A program made the position numbers and the translations under genes. Under the pieces are notes generated by a model that saw only the letters and a program-made list of their open reading frames with translations, did no database searches and was not told where the DNA came from. A stretch of 64,000 bases of DNA. It comes from an uncultured Clostridia bacterium. Lineage in GTDB: Bacteria > Bacillota > Clostridia > Christensenellales > Aristaeellaceae. Below, piece by piece: positions 14,202 to 24,126 of the stretch; the stretch's first letter is position 1; each line of letters opens with the position of its first letter. The stretch is taken from NCBI GenBank assembly GCA_947166385.1, contig CAMVEB010000018.1, positions 1-64,000 of the forward strand. Direction: 5' to 3'.

Positions 14202-16256
14202 TTACCTCCGGCTGTCTTCCTTCGCCAGCTGCACCGCGCATTTCTCCGCGGAGGAATAAGCAAAATACCGCATCTGAATGCTATACTGCCTTGCCACCCT
14301 GGCAATATTGTTATACTGGCTGTGACCGATACAGTTTGTCTGAATCCAGACTACATCCGCATTCCTGATGAGATCGGAACTGAATGCATACTGATCCGTA
14401 TCCACAAACCGAACACCCGGCAACATCGGCCTGATAACCCGCAGGAATGAGTCGTGACCGCCGAAGACAACCGTCCGCTTCCTTGTCTCATAAGGGAATC
14501 TGATTTTCTCCTCCGCCTTTTCCCGGACATCATTTTCCCGATTGAAAACCAGTTCCCTCAAATCCGCCAGTTCCCTGTGTTCTGATCTGTATTTTTTCAG
14601 ATCAGACTCATATTCCGCCATCTTTTCGCCCGCGATCCTGCGTTCCGACGCCAGCGCCTCCCGCAGGGCTTTGATTTCCTGCCTGGCTTTTCCAAGATCC
14701 TTTGTCAGTTTCTCCAAACGGATTTCAGCATCATCCTGTATCTCTTCTCCGACCGTTTCCCCTGCAATGCTGTCCCGGATCTGCTCTATTGTTGCAGTCT
14801 CTTCCTCCGGCTCCGTTATTTCGGCAACCAGTTCATCTGTCTCCTTCTCCGGTAGCAAATCATTTGTCAGGGGCAAAACCAATTGATAATGAGATAGGAA
14901 CAGGGCTTCCGCGGCCGCTGCCACCGACCTGGCCGTACCTTCCGCCAGGCCCTCGCTGTTCAATTGCTCATATTCCTTTTCAAACGGATGCTTTCCCGGC
15001 GAAACAACGCCCCGGCTCATCTCATAAATGATCTGAGACAGATTTTTCCCCTGATGGTATGTATGATAATAATCCACTGATTCCGGCACAGGATTTCTCA
15101 TAAGCCACCCGTTATAATTAAAGGACAGATCGCTCTCTTCCTCATCCCAGATCCCGGATCTGCCATCCGGATCATACCAGGGCAACATCTGGACCGCAAA
15201 CAGGCAAAGATTGTTTCCGGAATTAAAGATCCAGGGCTCATCCGCGCCGGCCTCCATCAGGCAGATCAGCGCAAAACAGATTTCAAAAGGTTCCTCCACT
15301 GAAAAGCCGGATAAAGCATCGATCATTTCACGATATGGTACTTCCTTCCAGAGCCGGGAGCGTTTCATCCGAAGATATTGATTCAGATGGCTCAAAAACT
15401 CTATATCCAGTTTTTGCAGAGATTCTGTTTCATTATTAAACTGATCCACATCATCATGGGTGAACATCCGTCTGGAAACATTGACTGTCTCATGGAACCG
15501 CCACATTTCCTCTTCAAATTTACTGAATTTCTGATCAATCTCATGATGCAGTTTCATCTGCCGGCTAACCAGATCCCAGAGCTTTTCCCGGAAATGCCGA
15601 CAGGCAGTTTCAACATCCTCACCGGGCAGCAGATCCATCAGTTTCTGATATGCAGAGCTGGGAGGAACATCCATCAAATTCTCTTCGCAGATTATCGATC
15701 CGTCCCCCTGATGACGAGCCGTCAGCAGGTGAATCACAGCATTGATCAGATCATTGGAATAGCACGGATGATGAAATCCGACGGGAAGATAATGCGCATC
15801 CATATTGCCTGTCAAATCCGGCAATAAATCCAGCGCCGCCGAAACCGTCCCACCGGAGCATAGATGATCCAGAATCCAAATCGCCGCCGCAATTCTGATG
15901 TCCGCATCCGCATCTGTCTCATTGTATGGATACGGATCCTGTGCTTCCGTTCTCGAAAAATTCCCCATAGGTTTTTTTATTCCAAGCTGTCCGGAAATCT
16001 GTTCGACCCGGTCCATGTTATTCAGAAACGCTTTCTTCCGTTTTTCAAAGAACAGGCGATGCAGCTCCAGCTCATATTCCTGATTCAGCCGGGCGGGACG
16101 AAAGCCAAACTGAGCAGGCAGAATATTATAAGCAAAAAGCTCATTCAGCGCCTTCAGATCCGATTCATCCGGCCCCTCTTTCAGCTGCCGACAGTATTCC
16201 CGGATTGCTTCCGGACTCATCTTTTCCAATTCTTCCTGACTGAGTATTCTTTTCAT
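14202..16256 (-). CDS. Large coiled-coil protein with C-terminal DUF2325
   Basis: 684 aa from MKRILSQEE (an in-frame GTG lies four codons earlier). Residues 1-430 are helical and unfamiliar; about 480-590 is a long charged coiled coil (EIRLEKLTKDLGKARQEIKALREAL...). The last ~95 residues, VVFGGHDSFLRVIRPMLPGV...DVVWIQTNCIGHSQYN, match DUF2325, a small Rossmann-like domain of unknown role found with defence and repair genes. Lies downstream of the BREX block, separated by an IS remnant. Could be the sensor or scaffold of an accessory module; this is inference. Confidence 0.65.
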   Translation of the reverse strand: MKRILSQEELEKMSPEAIREYCRQLKEGPDESDLKALNELFAYNILPAQFGFRPARLNQEYELELHRLFFEKRKKAFLNNMDRVEQISGQLGIKKPMGNFSRTEAQDPYPYNETDADADIRIAAAIWILDHLCSGGTVSAALDLLPDLTGNMDAHYLPVGFHHPCYSNDLINAVIHLLTARHQGDGSIICEENLMDVPPSSAYQKLMDLLPGEDVETACRHFREKLWDLVSRQMKLHHEIDQKFSKFEEEMWRFHETVNVSRRMFTHDDVDQFNNETESLQKLDIEFLSHLNQYLRMKRSRLWKEVPYREMIDALSGFSVEEPFEICFALICLMEAGADEPWIFNSGNNLCLFAVQMLPWYDPDGRSGIWDEEESDLSFNYNGWLMRNPVPESVDYYHTYHQGKNLSQIIYEMSRGVVSPGKHPFEKEYEQLNSEGLAEGTARSVAAAAEALFLSHYQLVLPLTNDLLPEKETDELVAEITEPEEETATIEQIRDSIAGETVGEEIQDDAEIRLEKLTKDLGKARQEIKALREALASERRIAGEKMAEYESDLKKYRSEHRELADLRELVFNRENDVREKAEEKIRFPYETRKRTVVFGGHDSFLRVIRPMLPGVRFVDTDQYAFSSDLIRNADVVWIQTNCIGHSQYNNIARVARQYSIQMRYFAYSSAEKCAVQLAKEDSRR

Positions 16257-16310
16257 GAGACAACCCACACTTTCCAGGATTCTTCATCTATATCATTTCC
16301 TGCGATCCTG

Positions 16311-16670
16311 TTACCAATCCTGATCCTTCTCATACGCGTCATAAAGATCCTGAACAGTGTGGAGCCATTGCTCCCGGGGATCATATTTTTCCCGTGCCCA
16401 GGACAGATCTTCTTCCCTGAACGGTCGGATCCGGAACGTGTGATCATCATATATCCTGTTGCCTTTGGCCGTGATCGTCAGGGTGTCTTCCGTGCATTCC
16501 AGAATCTCCCCATGCATTTCGTGAGTTCTGTTCAGCATATATACAAAACAGTCTCCCTCTTTGTCCTCCTCCACGGAAGGCCAGATCAGGGCCGTATGGT
16601 GCAGAAAGAACGTGTCATCTTCCAGGCACTCCATCACATACGGGATTTTCTGATTCGGTTTCCAGATCAT
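16311..16670 (-). CDS. Hypothetical acidic protein
   Basis: 119 aa from MIWKPNQ, with GGAGG upstream and ATG overlapping the stop of the gene before it (TAATG). Beta-rich N-terminal half and acidic helical C-terminus (REKYDPREQWLHTVQDLYD). Unknown. Coupled translation suggests it acts with the 16670-17128 product. Confidence 0.5.
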   Translation of the reverse strand: MIWKPNQKIPYVMECLEDDTFFLHHTALIWPSVEEDKEGDCFVYMLNRTHEMHGEILECTEDTLTITAKGNRIYDDHTFRIRPFREEDLSWAREKYDPREQWLHTVQDLYDAYEKDQDW

Positions 16671-17128
16671 TACAATTCCTCCGCCAATTCTTCCCAAGTA
16701 AAGCTGTTCTTATCTCTTTTGACCGGTCTTTCCGCTTCCAGTGTCTGGACATACCTGTGCATCAGGCGCTGGAGTCGTTTGATCTTCTCCACATCCTGAC
16801 CCTCATAATCCCAGTAATGATATTCCAGCGCTCTCAACAATTCTACCCGACGATCATGATCCAAGTTTAATCCGTTCTTAGCCTGCCGGAAAACTTCTTC
16901 GAACGAGGCAAGCTCATACCAGTCAGGTTCCGGTTCTTCCCAGTCTTCTTCAGCCCGTGTGTCATTCTCGACCAAAAGCAGATCCGGAATACCCAATTCC
17001 TTCCGAACGGCACCTATCAAATTGCGAGCATCCAGGGGATGTTCATATTCTCCTGTGCCTTCTGAATTTTCCGTCCCTGAATGAGCCACCTGTCCGATGG
17101 GAGTTGAGCCACCAGCCAGAATCGACAT
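16670..17128 (-). CDS. Hypothetical acidic protein with N-terminus altered by an IS end
   Basis: 152 aa as an open frame, but the first ~17 codons lie in the IS21-like terminal repeats, so the natural N-terminus has been lost or replaced. The body (LDARNLIGAVRKELGIPDLLL; RRVELLRALEYHYWDY; IKRLQRLMHRYVQTLEAERP) is helical and acidic. Unknown family. A 5' truncation is likely. Confidence 0.5.
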   Translation of the reverse strand: MSILAGGSTPIGQVAHSGTENSEGTGEYEHPLDARNLIGAVRKELGIPDLLLVENDTRAEEDWEEPEPDWYELASFEEVFRQAKNGLNLDHDRRVELLRALEYHYWDYEGQDVEKIKRLQRLMHRYVQTLEAERPVKRDKNSFTWEELAEEL

Positions 17129-17300
17129 TTTCGAATCGATTTGAATGTTTAATTCTCGGGGGCTAGCCCCCGAACCCCCAGAGTTTAACGCTTTTGTTTT
17201 GCCGGGGGAGTGATACCAGGTGGATCAAATGCTACCGGAACACTGGCTCAGTTCAAACCGGAATGATGGCTCAATTGCTTCCGGAATGATGGCTCTTTAG
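17080..17300. mobile_element. IS21-like remnant: both ends, no transposase
   Basis: TGAGCCACC occurs at 17082 and 17105 (period 23), and the inverted motif CCGGAA...TGGCTC occurs at about 17234, 17257 and 17280 (period 23). Inverted, iterated ends with a fixed period are the mark of IS21-family transposase sites. Only ~120 bases separate them, including a perfect 16-base palindrome at 17157-17172, so this is a deletion derivative or a MITE. It fuses to the genes on both sides. Confidence 0.55.
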
Positions 17301-17670
17301 GACCGGAATATCCACCTTCCGTATAAAAAAGCTTTCCTTCAGTATTTTCCAAATAGGCGCGCCACTTCTGGGAATCCCGCATCTTCTGGAATCTATATTC
17401 ACAGAAGAATTCCGTAGCGGCATCCATAATCCGTTTTGCAGCTTTTTCCGGCAGTCTGAAATACTGCTTTGATAACAGTTGGTTCGGATAAAACGGATTC
17501 GGCGCCCGATCATATCGTGACAGCCATACCTGTCCCCGGTCATTCATCGTTATTCGCTGCTCCGCTTCATCATATGCTCTTAATCGGTTCCAGTAACTCC
17601 CTTGCTCGCTGATGATCCGAAATTTTCTTATCCTGCCTGTGAAGGGATCCAGCTTAACTTCTTTTTTCAT
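17248..17670 (-). CDS. Hypothetical protein, C-terminus running into the IS remnant
   Basis: 140 aa; the last ~18 residues are encoded by the IS-end repeats, so the original C-terminus is gone. The body (MKKEVKLDPFTGRIRKFRII..., YFRLPEKAAKRIMDAATEFFCEYRF) is basic and mixed alpha/beta. Follows the actin-like ATPase gene by 24 bases, same operon. Unknown function; 3' truncated. Confidence 0.5.
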   Translation of the reverse strand: MKKEVKLDPFTGRIRKFRIISEQGSYWNRLRAYDEAEQRITMNDRGQVWLSRYDRAPNPFYPNQLLSKQYFRLPEKAAKRIMDAATEFFCEYRFQKMRDSQKWRAYLENTEGKLFYTEGGYSGPKEPSFRKQLSHHSGLN

Positions 17671-17694
17671 TGACTTTAAATTCGTATTACCCCA

Positions 17695-19314
17695 TCAATC
17701 AGGATACAGTTCGTTTTGCCGTTCCTGTAACGCAATCCAAGTCGGCCCTTTTGATGTAACATCTGTCTCCTTCAGGTTCCACGGCATATTGTTGATCTCG
17801 GGAATCATTTCAAATGGCTGCGCCAGCATCTGTGAGATTACCAGCCGCTGATCATTTCTGATTTCAAGCCTGGTATTCCGCCCGATATAGTCAAAAACGT
17901 CAGAATCCTTGAAGAACGGGATCCCGGCATTCCCCTGTGCTTTCTTCATATATTCGATGGAAACCCTGTAAAATTCCACAGACCGGGCACCGCCCATCAC
18001 AAAAACATGCATCGGCAGACGGGCATCCACGGTCTGCTCCAGCACTTCATTTCTTTTTCTCCTCGCTTCCTGGACGCATGTGCCGAACAGTGTCCTGCAT
18101 TGACGCCGCGCATCCCTGAGCTTTTCAAAATCCACCTCCAGCGGTATAGCAGCCCGAAGAAACTCATCGTTATTAAAATCAACCTTCTGTTTGAGAAACG
18201 CTTTCGCTTTCTGGGTCGATCCGGCATTCACGGATTTCACAATCTTCTCTGACAAAGAATCAAAACCGTATCCAATGACGTTCTGGGCCAGACAATCGAC
18301 CTGTTCACCAAATCTATCCGTCATTTTCAGGAAAGTTGCGATGTCCTCCGTACCGCCGCCGATATCCACCACCGTATAGAATCCCGCCGGTGTATTGAGA
18401 TACTGCTGATACAGCAACACTTCCGCATAAATCTCCGGAAGGATGTTCATGTTAGAATTTGTTATATTGCTGTTATTCACGTAAAACGCATCCAGTTCAT
18501 GGATATCAATCTCTGTTTGCCCATGGTATTGCTGCTCAAACAGATACGCGACTTCCAGTACATGCCTGTACAGCATAGCACGGGTGTCGTTTCTATGCGC
18601 TTCCAGCGGAACACCCATATTAATATACCAGGAGGTATTGTCCGCATCCTTCATGTTGCTAAATTTCTGATTAACCACATTCCGGATGAGGGATATCACA
18701 TAGCTGAGAAAGAAAACGCTGCAAAGCTCTTCCTTGACAGACTGCGTCATCACAGAAGGATCATTCAGCACCTGATTCTTCTGCAGGGCATCGCTGATCA
18801 TATTGTACTTAAAATACCGGATCTCCTCACATTCCTCTGTGTGATCAAAAATCTTCAGTTTCTGCGTTTTGGGATCGAAATACAGAACAGACGGCAGGTA
18901 ATAATCTTCTTTGGTATCGCCCTGTCCAAACTGAACGCTGTATTTGATATGCACATTGGACGGAGCGATCTCATAGGCAGCTTTTGTATAGGTCGTTCCA
19001 AAGTCCAGGCCGATATAGACGCTAGTTTTCTGCACCCTCGCTCCTGCCGACGGCGCCACATGCCCCGGATGAGATCTTGGCGCAATGACCTGGCGGCGGG
19101 CTGTACTCTGCGCGGGAGGCACAACAGGCCTGGAGACTGCCGGCTTGACAGCAGCAGGGCTGGGAGATCCTATTTCTTTCTTCTGAACTACCGGTTCTTT
19201 GATTGGTTGCTGTACCTGTTTTTTCGGTTCAACCGTAACTTCTGTTTGATGATCGATTTTTTGTTCTGAAGACTCCGACTTTTTCCCGAAGAGTCTTTTC
19301 AAAAAATCAAACAT
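17695..19314 (-). CDS. Actin/Hsp70-like ATPase with disordered N-terminus
   Basis: 539 aa, AAGGAG upstream. After a ~95-residue Lys/Pro-rich linker come phosphate-1 VYIGLDFGTTYTKAAYE, phosphate-2 VVDIGGGTEDIATF (near 316) and adenosine-loop VFVMGGARSVEF (near 438), the ASKHA fold. No substrate-binding domain of true DnaK is present. It directly follows the SNF2 helicase gene (6-base gap), so the two probably work together. Pairs of an ASKHA ATPase and a SNF2 helicase occur in defence islands, but the mechanism is not known to me. Confidence 0.75.
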   Translation of the reverse strand: MFDFLKRLFGKKSESSEQKIDHQTEVTVEPKKQVQQPIKEPVVQKKEIGSPSPAAVKPAVSRPVVPPAQSTARRQVIAPRSHPGHVAPSAGARVQKTSVYIGLDFGTTYTKAAYEIAPSNVHIKYSVQFGQGDTKEDYYLPSVLYFDPKTQKLKIFDHTEECEEIRYFKYNMISDALQKNQVLNDPSVMTQSVKEELCSVFFLSYVISLIRNVVNQKFSNMKDADNTSWYINMGVPLEAHRNDTRAMLYRHVLEVAYLFEQQYHGQTEIDIHELDAFYVNNSNITNSNMNILPEIYAEVLLYQQYLNTPAGFYTVVDIGGGTEDIATFLKMTDRFGEQVDCLAQNVIGYGFDSLSEKIVKSVNAGSTQKAKAFLKQKVDFNNDEFLRAAIPLEVDFEKLRDARRQCRTLFGTCVQEARRKRNEVLEQTVDARLPMHVFVMGGARSVEFYRVSIEYMKKAQGNAGIPFFKDSDVFDYIGRNTRLEIRNDQRLVISQMLAQPFEMIPEINNMPWNLKETDVTSKGPTWIALQERQNELYPD

Positions 19315-19320
19315 GTATGC

Positions 19321-22300
19321 TCACTCCTTGATCACCAGTATTCCCACAGCCACATCACCGCAAGTGATCGGACAGTTAAATTTTGAATTCAATCGCCGGA
19401 TCTGTTCCTCCATGACTTCCGACGCGTGTTTAATGCGCCCTTCCCACATTCTGATCACACGCTCGTTTTTGTTTCCCAATCGCAAAGTGATCAGCGTATC
19501 CTGGTATCCTTCTATCTTCCTGGCAGTTGTACGACGCAGATACTGTTCCTGATTTCTTATTGTATCATTGTTCTGAGCGCTGTGCAAAGTCTCAAAAGCA
19601 TCATACTGCGTCCATGCCTCATCGATCAGCTGATTGACCGCTTCGATTGCCTGATCCAGATCATCCTCACCAAACATATTGATATCAAAAGAATCTCCTC
19701 TGAGCACGGCTGCCGTCATCAGGCATTCCACCACCGCAGGATCAATTCTTTCATGAGAAGAAATGCTATTCAGGAAATAATGCAGCTCATTCAGTTTTCT
19801 GGCGCCGTCAGCCGTCCATTGCTGGATATAGAAAGTATAGTTCCCTACCGAAATATGCAGGCTGTCCGGCAGATCCCTTTTGCTGATCTGGATCGCTGAG
19901 CAGCTTGAAACAAAGAGGTTTTCTGCTTTGATCGTATTAACGATCCATTTGACCAGCGGATGGTTAATATCAACGATTTCCCGGTATACTTTGCTTTCTT
20001 TTTCTGTTTCCTTCCGGTTGCTGAAACAGCAAAGCGTTTCCTGCCGCGCATTACACAAAGCGCTGGTCGTCTGCCGCTCGGACTTCCTGATATAACTCAT
20101 CAACGCATCCGCCGCATGAGGCGACAGGCGAATCTTTGCCGAGTCCGACATTCCGGTACGTTCGACCGTAGAGCCTTGGAATCTGCTGTTCAGGAAATCC
20201 TGCACCGTGAACATGAGCTCCTCCGCCGTGATTCTTCTGAGGCTGTCATGCGCACTCTTGATACTGTTCAGCACAAAACTCTGATAAACCGACAGCATGC
20301 CCGATTTGATTTCCAGGTCTTTGCTAATCCGCTGTTTATTGATGATCGCCTGTTCCACCTGCATCGCTTTTCGGTTGACATCTTCCTCCGTCTGATAATC
20401 ATTGAGGAAAACGTCCAACTCCAAACTCTGGATCACTTCCCCCAAAATCTCTTCCAGATCTCCGATCGAATCTTTAAAGACCTGAATGCGATCATACAGC
20501 CTGGACAGGATCCGGTCCTCGATCGTATCCTTACAAAACGCATTGAAGATATAGATGTTCGGGGATTCCTGCCCGATTCTGTCCAGACGGCCGATCCGCT
20601 GTTCCAGCCGCATGGGATTCCACGGCAAGTCGTAGTTGATTTCATACCTGGCAAACTGCAAATCAATACCTTCCGAACCGACCTCCGTGGATACCAGAAC
20701 ATTGTAATTCCTGTCCCTGAAGCACATCAGGCAATCCGTCTTCTCGCTGTCCTTCATGCCACCCATGATCATGATGCTGCGGATGCCGGCCTTCGTAAGC
20801 TGCCGATACAGGTATTCCACGGTTCCGCGGAAGAAGGAGAAGATCACGACCTTCTCATTTGGATTACTCGTGATCAGCGACCGAATCATCTCCAGCACCC
20901 GCTGAAATTTCGTATCCTGCCGGATCAGTTCAGAAAGATCCACCTCGGCAAAGTACGGCATCTGCACAGACTGATATGCGTTCCTACCTGAGACGATCTC
21001 GGGAAAAAGATCGTCATCCTCATCAGAATCAACATATCCTGTTGTTCCTCTCCAGTTGGCCAGAGCCGCCGGCATACAGCTCGCCATTTGCCGCTGCCTG
21101 GTGATCAGGCTGAAATTGTTAAAGGCGTTTGCCTGATCTCCCTTGCTCTTCAGATAGGTCGTTACCCGCTGGTAGAAGTCTTTTTCTATCTGGGAAAGCG
21201 GGTAATTGATCGCGGCCACTTTCCGCTCCGTCCGGTTTTCGATCACATCCCGTTTCCGGGTTCTGGTCACAAACCGGTCATAGAAATACTTCCCACGGAT
21301 ATTCGAAACAGTCTCCACCCGCCTCTGGGTCGATTTCATCACACTGTCTATCGTTTTTGTCAATTTAAGAAGATCACTGTCATTTTTATATGTAGCATTG
21401 GAAAGCGTTGCCCGCAGCAGATCTTTCACAACGGTAATATTGTCATTTTCATCAATCGCGGACGCCAGCTTCACCAGCGGATAGTTCTCCGCCAGCTGCA
21501 TCTCAAAATTGGTTTTGTTATGGAATTCCTCATCCGACAGCAACCTGAGCAAGTTATAGAAGTTCTCAGACCCGGTCTGTATCGGCGTGGCGGACAGCAG
21601 CAGAAAGCCCTCAGACGTATCCCGCAACAATTCTCCCAGCTCATAGCTCTTCGTGCTGCTGTTTCTCAGATAATGAGCCTCATCAATGATTACCAGATCA
21701 AAGATCTTTCTGACGTCACGGTTCTCTTCCAGCAGCTCCTTGATCTTATCCGCCGTACGCAGCCCTTCCAGGCTGACGACCGCCACGTAATTCTCTCTTT
21801 GCGGATATGACAAGGAATCCTGAATAAGCGTCAGCAATGAAGAACCATTATCGTCATTCTGGGGACTGACGATCTTCGCCTCGATCCCAAAGTATTGCTT
21901 AAGATCTATTTTCCATTTAAACCGCAGAATAGCAGGGACAACAATCAGAAGCCGCTTGGCATTGATTCTCGCCCGAAGTTCCTCCCAGATATACATGGAT
22001 TCAATGGTTTTACCAAGACCAACTTCATCCGCGATCAATAGCCGATCCGTATAGGATTCCAGAAACTTCGTCACAGGGATAAACTGATGCGGCATAAACC
22101 GGGTAGCACTGTTGCTCATGGAATACAGAATGTTCGTCAGTTCCCCTGAAAGACGGTATTTGTACATGATCCTTTTCAGATCATCTATCCCCTGAAAGCG
22201 TCCAGCAGAGAAATTGGAAAACATGTCATTGCTTTCAACGGCAATCAGTTTGTCGCCAGGAATATACATGTTTTCGCCATCACTGAACTTAACCTGCCAC

Positions 22301-22383
22301 CGATCTCCTCGACGCAGGCCTGTTATGATCCCGGAACGATTATCATACTCATAAACAACCTGCTGACCTGAACTGAAATCCAT
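19321..22383 (-). CDS. SNF2/RapA-type helicase (accessory defence gene)
   Basis: 1020 aa, GGGAG upstream. A small N-terminal SH3-like start (GQQVVYEYDNRSGIITGLRRGD) precedes DEVGLGKTIES (Walker A, near 118), VIIDEAHYLRN (near 234), LLLSATPIQTG and QRIGRLDRIGQESP (near 600), a complete SNF2/HepA motor. The ~350-residue C-terminus is unfamiliar. SNF2 ATPases move along or remodel DNA and appear in DISARM (DrmD) and BREX loci; no DrmA/B is present, so this is an accessory of BREX or a separate module. Confidence 0.85.
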   Translation of the reverse strand: MDFSSGQQVVYEYDNRSGIITGLRRGDRWQVKFSDGENMYIPGDKLIAVESNDMFSNFSAGRFQGIDDLKRIMYKYRLSGELTNILYSMSNSATRFMPHQFIPVTKFLESYTDRLLIADEVGLGKTIESMYIWEELRARINAKRLLIVVPAILRFKWKIDLKQYFGIEAKIVSPQNDDNGSSLLTLIQDSLSYPQRENYVAVVSLEGLRTADKIKELLEENRDVRKIFDLVIIDEAHYLRNSSTKSYELGELLRDTSEGFLLLSATPIQTGSENFYNLLRLLSDEEFHNKTNFEMQLAENYPLVKLASAIDENDNITVVKDLLRATLSNATYKNDSDLLKLTKTIDSVMKSTQRRVETVSNIRGKYFYDRFVTRTRKRDVIENRTERKVAAINYPLSQIEKDFYQRVTTYLKSKGDQANAFNNFSLITRQRQMASCMPAALANWRGTTGYVDSDEDDDLFPEIVSGRNAYQSVQMPYFAEVDLSELIRQDTKFQRVLEMIRSLITSNPNEKVVIFSFFRGTVEYLYRQLTKAGIRSIMIMGGMKDSEKTDCLMCFRDRNYNVLVSTEVGSEGIDLQFARYEINYDLPWNPMRLEQRIGRLDRIGQESPNIYIFNAFCKDTIEDRILSRLYDRIQVFKDSIGDLEEILGEVIQSLELDVFLNDYQTEEDVNRKAMQVEQAIINKQRISKDLEIKSGMLSVYQSFVLNSIKSAHDSLRRITAEELMFTVQDFLNSRFQGSTVERTGMSDSAKIRLSPHAADALMSYIRKSERQTTSALCNARQETLCCFSNRKETEKESKVYREIVDINHPLVKWIVNTIKAENLFVSSCSAIQISKRDLPDSLHISVGNYTFYIQQWTADGARKLNELHYFLNSISSHERIDPAVVECLMTAAVLRGDSFDINMFGEDDLDQAIEAVNQLIDEAWTQYDAFETLHSAQNNDTIRNQEQYLRRTTARKIEGYQDTLITLRLGNKNERVIRMWEGRIKHASEVMEEQIRRLNSKFNCPITCGDVAVGILVIKE

Positions 22384-22419
22384 ACTATAACTCCCTATAT
22401 CACATGATCATGATGATCG

Positions 22420-22737
22420 TTAACTGACTTCTTCCAGATACCTGATCTTCTTTCCGGTTGCCTGCGCGTACTCGATTTCCCCCCGGGTACTGGATCCGAT
22501 ATAGCCGCCGACATTGATGACATAGATTTCATCCGCCATATCGATTTTCGCCCGGTGCATATCATCCAGCATCTCCTTCGTTCCAGGCGTCCAGACTTCC
22601 TCATCCCCGGCATGGCCAAAGAGACCGACGCTGATCACAATATTCCCTTCCAGCGTCAGCCGCTTCTGCACTTCCAGAAAAGCATCCTTGAAACGGGTGC
22701 TCCCGCAGAGGGTGATAACCTTATACTTCCCGACCAT
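22420..22737 (-). CDS. Nucleoside 2-deoxyribosyltransferase-like / DUF4406 Rossmann protein
   Basis: 105 aa from MVGKYKV (a GTG three codons upstream is possible). VITLCGSTRFKDAFLE, then HRAKIDMADEIYVINVGGYIGSSTRGEIEYA is the nucleoside-binding pattern of this family (CGSTRF; the late STRGEIEYA with the usual acidic residue). Members cleave or bind modified nucleotides. Inside a defence operon it could make or degrade a nucleotide signal; that is speculation. Confidence 0.7.
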   Translation of the reverse strand: MVGKYKVITLCGSTRFKDAFLEVQKRLTLEGNIVISVGLFGHAGDEEVWTPGTKEMLDDMHRAKIDMADEIYVINVGGYIGSSTRGEIEYAQATGKKIRYLEEVS

Positions 22738-22791
22738 GCAAATCACGCTTCTTTCTATGCGGCCTTCACAAACATCTATCCGGAATGTATT

Positions 22792-24075
22792 TTACTCATG
22801 CCCAAATCCATGACGAAAAATCATCATGTCTAATTGTGCGTTTTGTTCCATGATAGGAGCAATGGCTTCTTGCAACTGTAGCATTGTTTCATTTTCTTTC
22901 ATAATCTTCGATAATTCAGGCCCCAGATTAATACCTGCAGCCATATTCTCAGTTATTCTATTGATTGTTATCTTTCCAGTGCTCTCCAATTCGCACAATC
23001 CACTTGTAATAGGCATTGCTCCTGCAATCGCTTCTTTGAATGCACGAATAGCCGGTTGCGCATTCATGTATTCTTGCATTATTGCACCAAGATTTCTATA
23101 CTCAGACAAATCCATGCTTTCCATCATTATTTGGCCTGGTGTTTTTCGTGCAATTTTTTCCTGAACAACTTCGTGCGCTGCTTCAATTTCTTCCTCAGAC
23201 ATCTTAACCTCATCAATATGCTCTAAGCATATTAAAAGAGCATCTTTGATTTCCTTAATCAGACTTAATGCATCGTTATATTCAACCGTACTCATTCGTT
23301 TTACATGGGCAATTTGATTTCTGTACCCATTTAGTTTTTGCCATTTCTCACCCAAGCTATCTATGCTTATTTTTCCAGCAAAATATCTTTCCCAGTTGGA
23401 TTTTAACCTATGGGATTCAATCAATTCTTCAACCTTTTGCTTCGCTTCTTTCTGGGTTAAATCTATCTTCTCTAGTTTTTCCAGAAAAATGTTATCCAAA
23501 GGTTTTACGGGATAGCGAGTAAATAACAAATCGCCCAGGCAATTAAAATTCGCATCATAAAGTTGATCACAATCATTACTATTATTTTGTTTTTGGGTTA
23601 TGGAATCAATAGCCTCTTTTACTTTTTTCGGCGTCGTGCTATCGTACCATTTGCTACCAGCAACATTGATCATAAACCTGTAAATTACATTTCTAAGCAG
23701 ATTTTCTACTTCTGCCATTTGAGGGTAAAGCTTTTGTGTATAGTATAGTGAAACATCATCCCAAATGGTATAGATAATGAACTGTTCACCATTTGTTTTA
23801 TTGATTCTTTTGAACAGACTGTCTAATTCCTCCATTGTACGAGCAATTTCATCATCTGTTTTATTGATTTGAACGCAAAGATGAAACACCCTTTCTTGTC
23901 TCTTTTTCCAGATAACATCTTTCAATGTCAATTCATAATCAAATGACTGCTTTGAAAGCAGCAATTTCTTTTCAGAAAAGGACAATCTCCCATTTGTTTC
24001 GAGAAATTTTATGAACAGATCAACACTTTCGCAAAAATCGTTTTTGCTTTTTATAAACAGGTATTCAATCCTCAT
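22792..24075 (-). CDS. HEPN-motif protein, candidate RNase effector
   Basis: 427 aa from MRIEYLF. Clearly more AT-rich than its neighbours, pointing to separate acquisition. NGYRNQIAHVKR (near residue 250) is an R-x4-H HEPN catalytic motif within a helical region (residues about 120-300), and TARGET-like LDSLFKRINK...EQFIIYTIWDD precedes it. HEPN ribonucleases are common toxins in abortive-infection systems. The C-terminal ~120 residues are helical and unfamiliar. Not a match to any named BREX protein that I know. Confidence 0.55.
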   Translation of the reverse strand: MRIEYLFIKSKNDFCESVDLFIKFLETNGRLSFSEKKLLLSKQSFDYELTLKDVIWKKRQERVFHLCVQINKTDDEIARTMEELDSLFKRINKTNGEQFIIYTIWDDVSLYYTQKLYPQMAEVENLLRNVIYRFMINVAGSKWYDSTTPKKVKEAIDSITQKQNNSNDCDQLYDANFNCLGDLLFTRYPVKPLDNIFLEKLEKIDLTQKEAKQKVEELIESHRLKSNWERYFAGKISIDSLGEKWQKLNGYRNQIAHVKRMSTVEYNDALSLIKEIKDALLICLEHIDEVKMSEEEIEAAHEVVQEKIARKTPGQIMMESMDLSEYRNLGAIMQEYMNAQPAIRAFKEAIAGAMPITSGLCELESTGKITINRITENMAAGINLGPELSKIMKENETMLQLQEAIAPIMEQNAQLDMMIFRHGFGHE

Positions 24076-24126
24076 GCTACATCCCCGCCTTTTCAACACC
24101 GTCAACCCAAAGGCTCATATTGAAAA

